A stretch of DNA of 64,000 nt, taken from positions 62,001-126,000 of the forward strand of contig JBGSXL010000007.1 in the NCBI GenBank assembly GCA_041751425.1, given 5' to 3'. The notes beneath the pieces are model-generated. The model searched no databases. It had not been told where the DNA came from and saw nothing but the letters and a program-made list of their open reading frames with translations. Source of the DNA: JAVVEG01 sp041751425. GTDB taxonomy: Bacteria > Pseudomonadota > Gammaproteobacteria > Pseudomonadales > Pseudohongiellaceae. The translations under genes were made by a program, and so were the position numbers. This document shows, piece by piece, positions 26,526 to 35,400 of the stretch; position 1 is the stretch's first letter, and the number at the start of each line of letters is the position of its first letter.

Positions 26526-27860
26526 CTAAGCCGGTTCGCTGCACAACATCCTCACCGCCTGGCAGCGCACTTCCACCGACCGGCGGTCCATGTCTTCGGG
26601 CAGATCCTCGACGGCTCCTCGGGTAATCATTTCAGCTTGCCGCAGGAGCGTGGCGCGGTCCTCTGGCCGATGTGTGAATTTTGCGACCAAGGCAATTGTT
26701 TCCAGCAGACGAATGCTTACCGCGGCGCTGGAGCGGCCATATTGCCGAATCTGGTTGAATGCTGCATCCACGAATGCCGAGAATGTATCGGCCGACGCAA
26801 TCACCCGGAGTTGATTCTGGCTGTCATGGCGATAAGGTGACGGCATTTCTCGTGAAGCCAGACGACATAACGCGGACCCCAGACGGTCGACGCACGTGAT
26901 CGCCGTGAAGGGGTCGTTCGTCCCTGGGGAAAGAGCCCGGACAGCAATCTCCACCAACTGATTCACGCCGAACTCCAGGTCCTGATCGGAAGTGCGCTGG
27001 TGGTCCAGGATAAAGAGGGAATGCAATTGTTTCGTGAGTTGGTCGGTCACTCGGTTCCCTGGCCAGATCAGCGCCAGCGGACAACTGGCGGCGACATAGT
27101 CGCCGGGCTTTTGCTCCAGTCGAATGATCAGGTTCTCCTCCTCCGCGATCTCAAGCAAGACCTCCGTGTCGATGAACTGGAGATAGCCGTCCGCGTGCGC
27201 ACCGAGCGGCCGAGCCTCCCGCTCGAACATCTCGAGGAAGCCAGGGTCGGGTGGCTTCACCGGGATCTCTGAGGCTCCTTGTCCAATCTGTGTCGGGAAC
27301 AGCCGGTCGATCCCCTCGATCAATTCCTTGCCGATCCGCGCGACGATCTCGTTGGCCTGGATGGATACAGACACGTGATGGATGAAGTAGATAAACACCC
27401 CCACACTCACTACCGCAAGCAGAACACCGAGGGTGACCGATATGTGCGGAACGAAAGTGACTTCCTCTACGCGGCGGATCGTGCGCAGAACGATCAGGCA
27501 GTACAGGAACGTGGAGATGAAAGTGCCGAGGACCACCTGGGTAGTGGAATCGCGCATGAAACTGCGCAGCAAACGGGGTCCAAGCTGGGACGAAGCTAGC
27601 GAAAGAGTGACCAATGTCATCGAAAAAACCACGCCGGCAACGGTGATCATCGATCCGGCGATGATTCCCAGCACGGCGCTCGCGCCTTCCGCTCCTCCGG
27701 TGAACGTCCAGCCCAGGTTGAGCGTCAACCAACGCGTTACCGATGTGTCCACGGTGACGCTCACAAACGCCAACGCCACGGCTACGACGGTCATGAGCGT
27801 CGGAATGAACCAAAAACTGGATCGAACGCGTTTCCAGAACTTGAACAATAGCCCTTTCAC
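26526..27860 (-). CDS. DUF2254-family membrane protein
   Basis: The 444-residue protein starts with GTG behind GAGGTG. It has about four membrane helices in the first 160 residues (FWFIPTLMTVVAVALAFVSV, GIIAGSMITVAGVVFSMTLV) and a soluble C-terminal half. This is the DUF2254 layout; the biological function of the family is not established. The base composition appears clearly richer in G and C than both neighbours. The gene also lies between two copies of a 23-bp direct repeat derived from the mscS end. Together these suggest that it arrived by transfer or a local insertion. It is intact and could be expressed. Confidence 0.85.
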   Translation of the reverse strand: MKGLLFKFWKRVRSSFWFIPTLMTVVAVALAFVSVTVDTSVTRWLTLNLGWTFTGGAEGASAVLGIIAGSMITVAGVVFSMTLVTLSLASSQLGPRLLRSFMRDSTTQVVLGTFISTFLYCLIVLRTIRRVEEVTFVPHISVTLGVLLAVVSVGVFIYFIHHVSVSIQANEIVARIGKELIEGIDRLFPTQIGQGASEIPVKPPDPGFLEMFEREARPLGAHADGYLQFIDTEVLLEIAEEENLIIRLEQKPGDYVAASCPLALIWPGNRVTDQLTKQLHSLFILDHQRTSDQDLEFGVNQLVEIAVRALSPGTNDPFTAITCVDRLGSALCRLASREMPSPYRHDSQNQLRVIASADTFSAFVDAAFNQIRQYGRSSAAVSIRLLETIALVAKFTHRPEDRATLLRQAEMITRGAVEDLPEDMDRRSVEVRCQAVRMLCSEPA

Positions 27861-27948
27861 GCTAATGGCACCTCAGTCACTCGTATGTGATACACAGCCG
27901 AACGCCCGTATTCATGCACCCGCTTTGCTGATCGCGTGCAATTAATTG

Positions 27949-28110
27949 TTAGCTGCCTGACTCGGCATCCAGAATAAATCTGCGGAGCTGTCTTTCTTCT
28001 CTCATGATGTGTTCACGGCACAGATGCAAAATCAGTGTACCAGACTTAGCTTCTGTCAAAATCGCCATAATCCGGCTGTTGCCAAAACGTGACTTTTCAA
28101 AAGAAATTCC
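27949..28110 (-). pseudogene. Remnant of an IS3-family OrfA transposase
   Basis: A frame of 53 codons between stops reads FEKSRFGNSRIMAILTEAKS, then GTLILHLCREHIM. This resembles the N-terminal helix-turn-helix of IS3-type OrfA (typical form KSRFTEEQIIxILKEAexG ... LCRKHGI). The start codon, the leucine zipper and OrfB are absent, and the next residues do not follow the family. I take it as a decayed insertion-sequence fragment in the scar zone between mscS and the toxin-antitoxin genes. Confidence 0.55.
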
Positions 28111-28170
28111 TCATGCAATGTTACGAGAAAATTTAACTTATGAGGACCCTGATTTCTTGGGGGAATTACC

Positions 28171-28193
28171 CCAGCAGACCGATTGAATAAGCG
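28171..28193 (+). repeat. 23-bp direct repeat, copy 2
   Basis: This is an exact copy of 26431-26453. Here it is not preceded by mscS coding sequence, so it is a displaced piece of the mscS 3' end. Together with copy 1 it brackets the DUF2254 gene and the IS3 remnant (about 1.74 kb). Confidence 0.9.
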
Positions 28194-28270
28194 CTTTGTG
28201 CGGTTGCACGCGGACAGCTCACAACCGTCATGCTTTAATGAGAATCAAGCAACTTTTAAAGGTGACTCTC

Positions 28271-28345
28271 ATGTTATTTGGTGGCGGCATTCTCGGAACT
28301 ATTATTGTTATCGCTCTAGTCGTGTGGCTTATTCGCAGAGCTTAA
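28271..28345 (+). CDS. Possible 24-residue membrane peptide
   Basis: A short frame codes for one hydrophobic helix (GGGILGTIIVIALVVWLI) ending in RRA, behind an AAAGGTGA ribosome site. Single-helix mini-proteins of this type are common and often stress-related, but I know no homologue. The good ribosome site and the charge pattern (positive C-terminus) argue for translation. Alone in a scar zone, it could equally be chance. Confidence 0.45.
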   Translation: MLFGGGILGTIIVIALVVWLIRRA

Positions 28346-28408
28346 CCCATTCGGCCTGGTAGTGGCCAAAGTGGAACTCAAAGAGGGTTGGTGTCCAGTT
28401 CGCGCATC

Positions 28409-28489
28409 CTAAAGCGGGAATGGAATCTCGCCGCGATCATATGCCGCAACGCGCTCCTCTATTTCGTGAGCCCACGCAAGACAAAGGGT
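28409..28489 (-). pseudogene. Fragment of an addiction-module (ParD/Unstab_antitox-like) antitoxin
   Basis: A 26-codon frame reads LAWAHEIEERVAAYDRGEI. This resembles the C-terminal end of the putative addiction-module component family (W..EIERR..AY..GE). The N-terminus is missing, because a stop lies just upstream, and no toxin partner follows. The match is short, so the assignment is tentative. Confidence 0.35.
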
Positions 28490-28536
28490 TTAGGTATAAC
28501 AGAGGATCACAGTGTTGTTAAAAAAGCCGTGATAAA

Positions 28537-28584
28537 TATACATGTCGTGGAGCATGTGTATACAAAATGGCGTTTTTCTATACA
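28537..28584. repeat. 48-bp structured repeat, copy B
   Basis: This sequence is nearly identical to copy A at 25639-25686, in the same orientation. It begins TATACATGTCGTGGAGCATG and ends TTTTTCTATACA. It sits about 70 bp beyond the 3' end of the PIN gene and marks the right border of the scar zone. Confidence 0.85.
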
Positions 28585-28655
28585 TGTAGCTGCCAGCTAG
28601 ATAATGTTCAACATCCATTGGTTTGTTGGCGTTGCCAGCGAGATTTTCAATAGTT

Positions 28656-29201
28656 TTACTTTTGTTCTCGAAACCGACTCCACCAGGCGTAATCCGGTGA
28701 GTCCAAACGGGGAGTAAATCTTGCCAGCGTTTCAATACGGTTAATGACCTCACGCAGTCTTTTTTCGTTATCTTGATTCAGACTCGCCCACACTTGAAGC
28801 ACTTCTGCAGTAGATACCGTAGCAACCAACACATCAGGTCGAGCTGCCAAGCGCATAGCTTTCCGGTCGTCAGTAAGCAGCGTAAATCCGCGATGCTTGG
28901 CAATCGCCAATGCCTGCGCCTCACCATCATCCACCTCGCTGGCAAAGTCGAGATAGTCCTCCAGTTCCTCGTCGCTGACAGCAGCAATGGGCTGTAAAAG
29001 TTTACTTCGCGTGAGTTGTTCGAAATCCAATGCGACCAATACCGGCACACCATCCTTTCCATACTCGCGTGTATATTCAGTTTCCCTCAAGACAGCTTCA
29101 CACAGATACCACTGCCAATTCAGGCTCGATAATTCACGCAGGCCTCCCCACCCGGTGAACAAGTTAATCAGAGAGCAGCAATCGATAATTCTTCCCGACA
29201 T
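28656..29201 (-). CDS. PIN-domain protein, probable toxin-type RNase
   Basis: The 181-residue protein has acidic residues in the PIN arrangement: IIDCCSLINLF at the N-terminus, EVDDGEAQALAIA in the middle and LLTDDRKAMRLA near residue 115. PIN proteins are Mg-dependent RNases and often act as toxins or effectors. The gene starts four bases after the stop of the XRE-ImmA gene, with GGGA in the overlap region, so the pair is translated together. A longer C-terminal region (residues 125 to 181) follows the core. Which RNA it cuts is not known. Confidence 0.8.
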   Translation of the reverse strand: MSGRIIDCCSLINLFTGWGGLRELSSLNWQWYLCEAVLRETEYTREYGKDGVPVLVALDFEQLTRSKLLQPIAAVSDEELEDYLDFASEVDDGEAQALAIAKHRGFTLLTDDRKAMRLAARPDVLVATVSTAEVLQVWASLNQDNEKRLREVINRIETLARFTPRLDSPDYAWWSRFREQK

Positions 29202-29205
29202 CCTT

Positions 29206-30423
29206 TCATCCCGCAGCGTTCGACAACAGAGAATGCGAGAGCGAGAAAGAAACTAAAGAGGGCACTCCATCGCTGTCATTCGGTGTTTTCGAGCATTGTT
29301 CAACGACCTCCCGCGCCTGAATTCTTGAACAGCGCAGCAGTCTGGCCAACTGGCCTTCAGTGATCATTTCTTTTTCAAAAGCCTCGACAGCCAGAAGCTT
29401 ATATCGTTGCGGGTAAGGTTCTACGGAGTCATGGTTGGAGGATGGTTCGATACCCGCTTCCTGTTTCAACGCCTTTACAGGTACTCGTGATTCGCTGATG
29501 ACGTCCCAGCTTCCTTTGGGTATCAGACTCAAATATTCCAATCGCACAGCCATGGCAGGCATTGATACCGCAAAGTAATCTGCCATGCGGCAAAGATCAG
29601 CAACTTTGAAATCACCACTGCGCTCTATCTCCTCGTAAAAACGGCGCTGCACACCTGACTCCGGCATCAGGAAGGCTGCTGCAAAAGCATCGCCAAAGCG
29701 TTCTCCTTCTGGTTTGCGCTGCATGGGGGTCAGGTAATCCACTCCGGGTCGGTCGCGGTCCATCAGAAAATTACCGTATTCGTGTGCAATAGTCCAGTTG
29801 CGGCGCTCCTTTGGGTGAACACGATTTATCAGAATGCAATAACCAAAATCAGGCACGAATACGTAAAGACCAGACAGATTGGAATTCAGTTTTTCCATAA
29901 AGACATGCACTCCTACTTCCTCAAGAACCAGACGGGGAGTGTATATAGGTTGGTGGGCGCCAAGATTCAAACGTGCGCGCTCTTCCTGTGCGCAATGCTC
30001 AGCAAATCGTTCAACAGAACCCGGCACAATTCTTACCCGAGGTGGAAACGAAGCCACCGCTTTGCTTTCAAGCAGAGTTTCCAGATAGCTGTAATCATCA
30101 ATATAGGCTGAAAGCAACTCGATAGCAGACTGCAGTTCAGGTTGGTCGCTGGCAGATATGTCCAGACCAGCGCGCAGATGAGGAGTCAGGGGCTGCGGTC
30201 GGGCAGCATTGCGCAACAGATTATTCAGCGGGGTCTCGTAAAGTGCTGCGAGATTCGTTAACTCGTCACGCTTTGGGCGCCGGGTCCCTTTTTCCATGGC
30301 AATAAAAGTTGGTCGGCTCATGTTCAAATGAGTAGCCACTTCTTCCTGAGTTAATTTTGCCGCTTTTCTTGCCGCGATCAACCGCTCGGCCAGCCCGGCG
30401 AGTTCCAGGCTTTCGTATTTCAT
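29206..30423 (-). CDS. XRE regulator fused to an ImmA/IrrE-like peptidase with an altered zinc motif
   Basis: The 405-residue protein has an N-terminal helix-turn-helix (AARKAAKLTQEEVATHLNMS, residues 18-37) and an ImmA/IrrE domain. The expected HExxH reads HEYGN at residues 214-218, so the second His ligand is Asn; the downstream helix ERFGDAFAAAFLMP is kept. In ImmA-type pairs the peptidase usually cleaves a repressor or antitoxin. Here zinc binding may be weak or lost, leaving a binding domain. It is cotranscribed with the PIN gene, which it probably represses and neutralises. The start ATG follows GAGGGTGA. An ACTAATA inverted repeat lies upstream. Confidence 0.85.
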   Translation of the reverse strand: MKYESLELAGLAERLIAARKAAKLTQEEVATHLNMSRPTFIAMEKGTRRPKRDELTNLAALYETPLNNLLRNAARPQPLTPHLRAGLDISASDQPELQSAIELLSAYIDDYSYLETLLESKAVASFPPRVRIVPGSVERFAEHCAQEERARLNLGAHQPIYTPRLVLEEVGVHVFMEKLNSNLSGLYVFVPDFGYCILINRVHPKERRNWTIAHEYGNFLMDRDRPGVDYLTPMQRKPEGERFGDAFAAAFLMPESGVQRRFYEEIERSGDFKVADLCRMADYFAVSMPAMAVRLEYLSLIPKGSWDVISESRVPVKALKQEAGIEPSSNHDSVEPYPQRYKLLAVEAFEKEMITEGQLARLLRCSRIQAREVVEQCSKTPNDSDGVPSLVSFSLSHSLLSNAAG

Positions 30424-30502
30424 GAGATCACCCTCACTTATAGCATCGAGTTTGCACAGTGTGTGGTTGGACTTTACGTCTCGGAATATTACATTGTCAA
30501 AT

Positions 30503-30518
30503 ACTAATAAATATTAGT
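30503..30518. promoter_or_regulatory. Inverted repeat ACTAATA-AA-TATTAGT, probable operator
   Basis: The site has perfect 7-bp arms around two bases, in the 231-bp space between the divergent XRE-ImmA/PIN and AbiE operons. Its A/T-rich position near TTGACA- and TATAAT-like boxes fits a binding site for the XRE protein. This is inferred from placement only. Confidence 0.5.
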
Positions 30519-30588
30519 TTTACATTATAAGGTGCTCTCAGGGGCCTCGTTTTCTCTGGATATGTCTTGTTCATAGGGTGCGCGGGGC

Positions 30589-30651
30589 TCGACACGGCAA
30601 TATGTTGTGCTATAGTTTTGAAAGAAATAAACATACAGATATCTTTCAAAA
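30589..30651 (+). promoter_or_regulatory. Promoter and inverted-repeat operator of the AbiE operon
   Basis: A TCGACA box at 30589 and TATAGT at 30611 are spaced by 16 bp. The -10 box runs into a perfect inverted repeat, TTTTGAAAGA (30616-30625) and TCTTTCAAAA (30642-30651), whose second arm ends three bases before the antitoxin ATG. AbiEi antitoxins are known to repress their own promoter by binding inverted repeats, which fits this layout. Confidence 0.6.
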
Positions 30652-30654
30652 ATT

Positions 30655-31284
30655 ATGGGAAAACACGCAGATAGTACTGATGCCAGAATCATAAAGCGGA
30701 TTCATGCCAAGAAACGTGGGTGGGTTTTTACCCCGGATAGTTTCAAAGATCTGGGTACGCGCAGAGCTATAGATCTGACCCTGATGCGTTATAGGGATGA
30801 TGGCAATATCCGCCAGCTTGCTCGCGGGGTGTATGACTACCCTAGAATCGACGAACAACTGGGAATGCTGGAACCATCAACAGACGAAATCGCAAATGCG
30901 CTGGCAGGGCGAGACGCAACCCGCTTGCAGCCCTCGGGTGCCTATGCAGCCAACCTGCTGGGACTTTCAACGCAAGTACCCATGAAGGTTGTGTATCTGA
31001 CAGATGGCCGTTCGCGCACAGTGCAAGTTGGCAAACGTCAGATTATTTTGAAGCAGACCACACCACGCAATATGGCTACGGCCGGAACCATCAGCGGGCT
31101 GGTCTTCCAGGCACTCCGCCATCTGGGTCGCGAGCAGGTTGATAGTAAAGTCATCTCCCAGCTTGATCGTCGCCTGGATCGCAGCGCCCGCACCCAGTTG
31201 ATAAAAGATATTCGTTATGCGCCTGCGTGGATAGCAGACATCGTGCGCAGCTTGGCTCAAGTGCCAACGGAATCTGAAGATTAA
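30655..31284 (+). CDS. abiEi: AbiEi-type antitoxin / DUF6088 protein
   Basis: The 209-residue protein has an N-terminal winged helix (RIIKRIHAKKRGWVFTPDSF) and the DUF6088/AbiEi_4-like core (LARGVYDYPR, GAYAANLLGLSTQVP, VYLTDGRSRTV). It is expected to repress the operon and to counter the AbiEii nucleotidyltransferase in a type IV arrangement. The toxin gene follows 23 bases downstream. An inverted repeat lies just ahead of the ATG. The domain and gene order make the call firm. Confidence 0.85.
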   Translation: MGKHADSTDARIIKRIHAKKRGWVFTPDSFKDLGTRRAIDLTLMRYRDDGNIRQLARGVYDYPRIDEQLGMLEPSTDEIANALAGRDATRLQPSGAYAANLLGLSTQVPMKVVYLTDGRSRTVQVGKRQIILKQTTPRNMATAGTISGLVFQALRHLGREQVDSKVISQLDRRLDRSARTQLIKDIRYAPAWIADIVRSLAQVPTESED

Positions 31285-31307
31285 ATAAAGTTTCCAGGGA
31301 AGGAAAA

Positions 31308-32345
31308 ATGAATCAACTACTAAACATGACGCCGGAACGTCGCAGGCTCATTTTCGAGCAGACAGCTACAAAAATGAATCTGGCTGACGTAGGTGTGGAA
31401 AAGGACTTTTGGGTTTGCTGGGTTCTGGGCAAGCTCTTCGGCCTGCCCTGTGGCAAACACTTGACCTTTAAGGGAGGCACTTCACTCTCCAAGTGCTGGC
31501 AGTTGATAGAACGATTTTCCGAAGATATCGATATCACCATTCATCGCGAGGCGCTAGGGTTTGGCGGAGTTTTTGCACCCCATGCAGCTTTCAGCAAAAC
31601 ACAACACAAGAAGCGATTGGAGGCCCTGAAGGCTGCATGTGAGAGATACATCGCAGATATACTACGGACTGAACTTGCGATGGCTATCGCAGAAACGTTG
31701 CCAGATAGAAAATCATGGTCACTGCAAATTGACCCGGAAGACAACCAGTCATTATTGTTTGGTTACCCGAGCGTGTTGCCAAGCCCGGCAGAATATCTGC
31801 GCCCTTGGGTGAAGATAGAACTGGGAGGTCGTGCTGAAGTTGAGCCGTCCGATCAGGTCAACATACGTCCCTATGTTGCTGAGGTATTTCCTGACGTACT
31901 TACGGATGCCAGCGTTGGTGTTCGAGCTATTCTGCCAGTTCGTACCTTCTGGGAAAAAGCGATGCTCTTACACGAGGAGAGCTTTCGTCCAGATGGCAGG
32001 CAGCGTAGAAAATCGATGGCCAGGCACTACTATGATCTCTATCGCCTGATCGACGCGGGTGTTGCGGAAAAGGCACTATCGGATCTCGAACTTTTCCATA
32101 GCATTGCTGAACATAGACGGCAGTATTTTCGATATACCTGGGTTGACTACAGGACATATCAGCCAGGCAGCATGCGTTTTGTACCAAACTCTTCGCAACT
32201 AACCGAATGGCAAGCAGATTACAACAATATGCAGCGCGAGATGTTCTTCGGCGAGGTTCCCGAGTTCGGTGAGGTTCCCGAGTTCGGTGAGGTGCTGGAG
32301 TGCGTTCAAATGTTTCAGGATAGGTTCAATGGACTGGCGACATGA
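31308..32345 (+). CDS. abiEii: AbiEii/AbiGii-family nucleotidyltransferase toxin
   Basis: The 345-residue protein has the nucleotidyltransferase motif KGGTSLSKCW ... RFSEDIDITI (GGTxL and the DxD pair) and the later conserved FWEKAMLLHEE and RHYYDLYRL segments. These toxins transfer nucleotides, in studied cases to tRNA, and cause growth arrest or phage abortive infection. AGGGAAGG precedes the ATG. The C-terminus carries three 6-residue repeats (FGEVPE) that are not part of the family and arise from an 18-bp tandem repeat. It is paired with the AbiEi gene. Confidence 0.87.
   Translation: MNQLLNMTPERRRLIFEQTATKMNLADVGVEKDFWVCWVLGKLFGLPCGKHLTFKGGTSLSKCWQLIERFSEDIDITIHREALGFGGVFAPHAAFSKTQHKKRLEALKAACERYIADILRTELAMAIAETLPDRKSWSLQIDPEDNQSLLFGYPSVLPSPAEYLRPWVKIELGGRAEVEPSDQVNIRPYVAEVFPDVLTDASVGVRAILPVRTFWEKAMLLHEESFRPDGRQRRKSMARHYYDLYRLIDAGVAEKALSDLELFHSIAEHRRQYFRYTWVDYRTYQPGSMRFVPNSSQLTEWQADYNNMQREMFFGEVPEFGEVPEFGEVLECVQMFQDRFNGLAT
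32247..32300 (+). repeat. Three 18-bp in-frame repeats at the abiEii 3' end
   Basis: The units start at 32247, 32265 and 32283 and encode FGEVPE, FGEVPE and FGEVLE. The number of copies may vary between strains. Confidence 0.8.
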
Positions 32346-32460
32346 CTGATACAGCGAGCCGAAGCCGTGGAGATAGAGGAAGTTCATTAGGCAGCACTTG
32401 TTAAGCTGCGTTGAGATTGATCTTGTGTACATTGCTCAAATATCCAGCAATGGAGTTCCT

Positions 32461-35400
32461 TCAGCAAATCACCTTTGGCACGACTACTTCCCAGCGTTTG
32501 CTCTTCATCCTCTCGCGAAACTCCTCTGAATCCTCTGCGTATCTCACGACCACTGCACTCACCGTGCTCGATTCTATCTGACCATCCATCTCAAAAGATG
32601 CAGCAGTTCTGCCCACAACGTTTCCCTGAGCATCCAGTAGAAGGTAACGGTTATTGTCTTCCTGCCAGTACAACGGGTCGCCCGCACAAAGCTTAGCGAT
32701 ATTGCGATGTATATCCGCACTATCGGACTGACGGCCAGCGTAGCCAATGTCAATCTCACTAAGGGCGAGAGTCAGGTAACGCTTACTTAGGTCGGGGTTG
32801 TAGTCACCCTGCCAGGGAATTGCCAGTGCTACTGACGTCAGAGCTGTACTGAATGGATTGCTATTCGCAAACTCGCACAATGTCAGTGTGTGAGCGGCAC
32901 GTGTCATTCCGACATAAAAAAGACGACGCTCATCTTCTGTCGTTTGCATATCTGTGTGCCAGCCACCGTCCAGCATTACCACGTGCAGAAACTCCAATCC
33001 TTTGGCGGAATGTACAGTGCCCAGATAAAGTCCATTGGCGGGCTTTTGGCGAATGTCCCTGAAATAATCGTAGAACCAATCAGTTAATAACGCTCCCCTG
33101 AGTCGGGCCTCTCCAAACTCAAGCTTGAGCTGCTCAATTGCTTCAAAGAGCAACTCAAACCAGTAAGTATCAGTTCTCAAGTTCGTGAGCAGGTCATGCA
33201 ACGCGTCGGCATCGGTTGGTGCCTCACAAGTAGAAACTGCGTCAATGAAACGAACGAATTCCCTGTGTCGGGTCAAAGCAGGCGCTCGCCCTTTGTCTGC
33301 AGCCAAATGATAAGCGATTCCGTTTTGTTCGCACCACGCTTGCACGGGGACGAGAAACTTGTGGCTACGAGCCAGAATGGCACATTCAGTCCAATCAAAA
33401 TTGCTTGCCTCCATCAGAGCCTGCAATCGGGACATAGCAGCCTGTGCCTGAAGATTTCCCTCGGTGATGTCGAAGTCAGGCAGGAGCAAGCGCAGCACCT
33501 GCCCGTGGGCTACTCCATCACGCGTCGCCCACAAACCGCCTGCATGATCTTTTTGCCGCGCAGCATTGATACTGATGGGATGTTCCTGTTTCAGGCGATT
33601 GGAATTTTTAGCCACGAGGAGGTTAGCAGCATCGATGATATGTCGTGTTGATCGATAGTTCTCCACCAGGTACTCAATCCTTGCTTCGTAGTCTTCACGA
33701 AAACGCTCTATGTAGCGATTACTGGTATTACGCCACGCATATATGTTCTGGTCGTCATCGCCTACAGCGAGAATGCAGAGTCTTTGCTCCGGATCGACAT
33801 GACGTCCGGCCAAGGCGCTGATCAGGCGATACTGCATTTCATCAATATCCTGGTATTCGTCTACAAGGATATATCGATAACCACCCAACAACTGATCACG
33901 CAACTCATCTTCGCCACTGACGATACTCTCTCCTTCGAATAAGGCCACCGCCTGAGCAAGAACTTCCTGCAGGCGTTGTTCATCGACAGTTTCATTGCGT
34001 TGGAAGCTGACTCCAGTCATGCGCATGGCCATACTGTGATAGGTCAATATGGTAACACCGTAAGCATCCGGACCAATCAGTGCATACAGGCGCTTGCGAA
34101 TTTCATTGGCGGCGTGACGGTTGAAAGTCAGAGCTACGACAGCGCGCGCAGGAACACGTTTTACGCGAAGAAGATAGGCAATGCGGTGAACAATCACACG
34201 TGTCTTGCCTGACCCCGGCCCGGCAAGAATAAGTCTGTTTTGGTCTTCATCATCCGCTACGACATTTCGCTGTCCAGAACTTAACGGACCCACAATTGCT
34301 TCCCAGGATTCCTCACTGGTAGCCCTATTTAGAACTTGTTTTTTATTGGGAAAGTGGCGATGGAGAAATTCTTCTTTGCTTTGACTGAAATAATCAATCA
34401 CCAGAAGGAGAGCGGCAGCCATCTCTTTAAGGGCTGTCTCAGCGTACTCGCGCATTACATGAACCTGAATGATTCGTTCGCGATAATGTTCATCCAGTCG
34501 GTTGAAATCACTTTTTAGATAACGTCCCTTTTTGTCTTCGTTAACCTCAATGGTCATGGCGCGTCGCATTACAGACATACCATGGTTTACAACAAGAATA
34601 CCCTGATGGTGCATATAGAGCAGTACATGCTCAATAGCACGACGGCGTTCCGCGTGAGGAATCAATGCGCCAAGGTGCATGTCTCCTGCAATCAGATTTT
34701 CAAGTTCACCAAAGCTGGTTTCAACCATGGCATCTTTGCTGCGCAGATCTGCCGGTAGCTTGCCAATCAAAAAAGCAAGTAGAATACCCGCAAGCGCCCG
34801 ACGCTTTTCCCCCAGTTTTTCAAGTTGCACCCAACTATATCCATTCAACACTTTCAGCTTCAGGTGATCCTGACCAATAGTCTTGATTTCAAAACTGCTG
34901 CGCTGACCCGTTGCGCTGGATTTATCGCGCGACAAACTTTTTAACAACGTCAAAACCTGAACCGGCAGAAGATCGGTCTCCATCCGGACTTTCAAGCCGG
35001 ACGTGAGAGAGCTTAAACCTAAATCCTGCCATTCACCATTGGCAGCGTCCGGTGCTAACTCCGCAAGCTGTTCAAACATTGCCTTCTCAAGTCTGCTTGT
35101 TTTCAGCATGCGCTTATCGGCCGATTCAGAGACGCCGTGACGCAAATAGAGAGTTAGTTGGGTGTCATTGACCAATAAGCCCAATGTTTCCATTTGACGT
35201 AGGGCGCCAACGACTTCATCAAGCGACTGACCAGTCAACTGCAATAATTCGTCGGTACTTACTCGTTGGTCAGCGGCGGTAGATCGCAAGAAATTTAGAA
35301 TGGACTGGAATTCTTGTTGTTTACGAACGGGAAGTTTTGCTTGCGCCAACACACTTTCAGCTTCTTTCTCGTTGGCGCCCAGTTTGGCTGGGAAGATTTT

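Noticed and set aside
27433..27945. 170-codon plus-strand frame over DUF2254
   Set aside because: Antisense to an intact membrane protein; no domain and Thr/Val-rich codon shadow.
28004..28186. 60-codon plus-strand protein
   Set aside because: Overlaps the IS3-type remnant on the other strand, without ribosome site or similarity.
25639..28584. Repeats A and B as integron attC sites
   Set aside because: No GTTRRRY core in the right place, no integrase, and genes between them lie on both strands.
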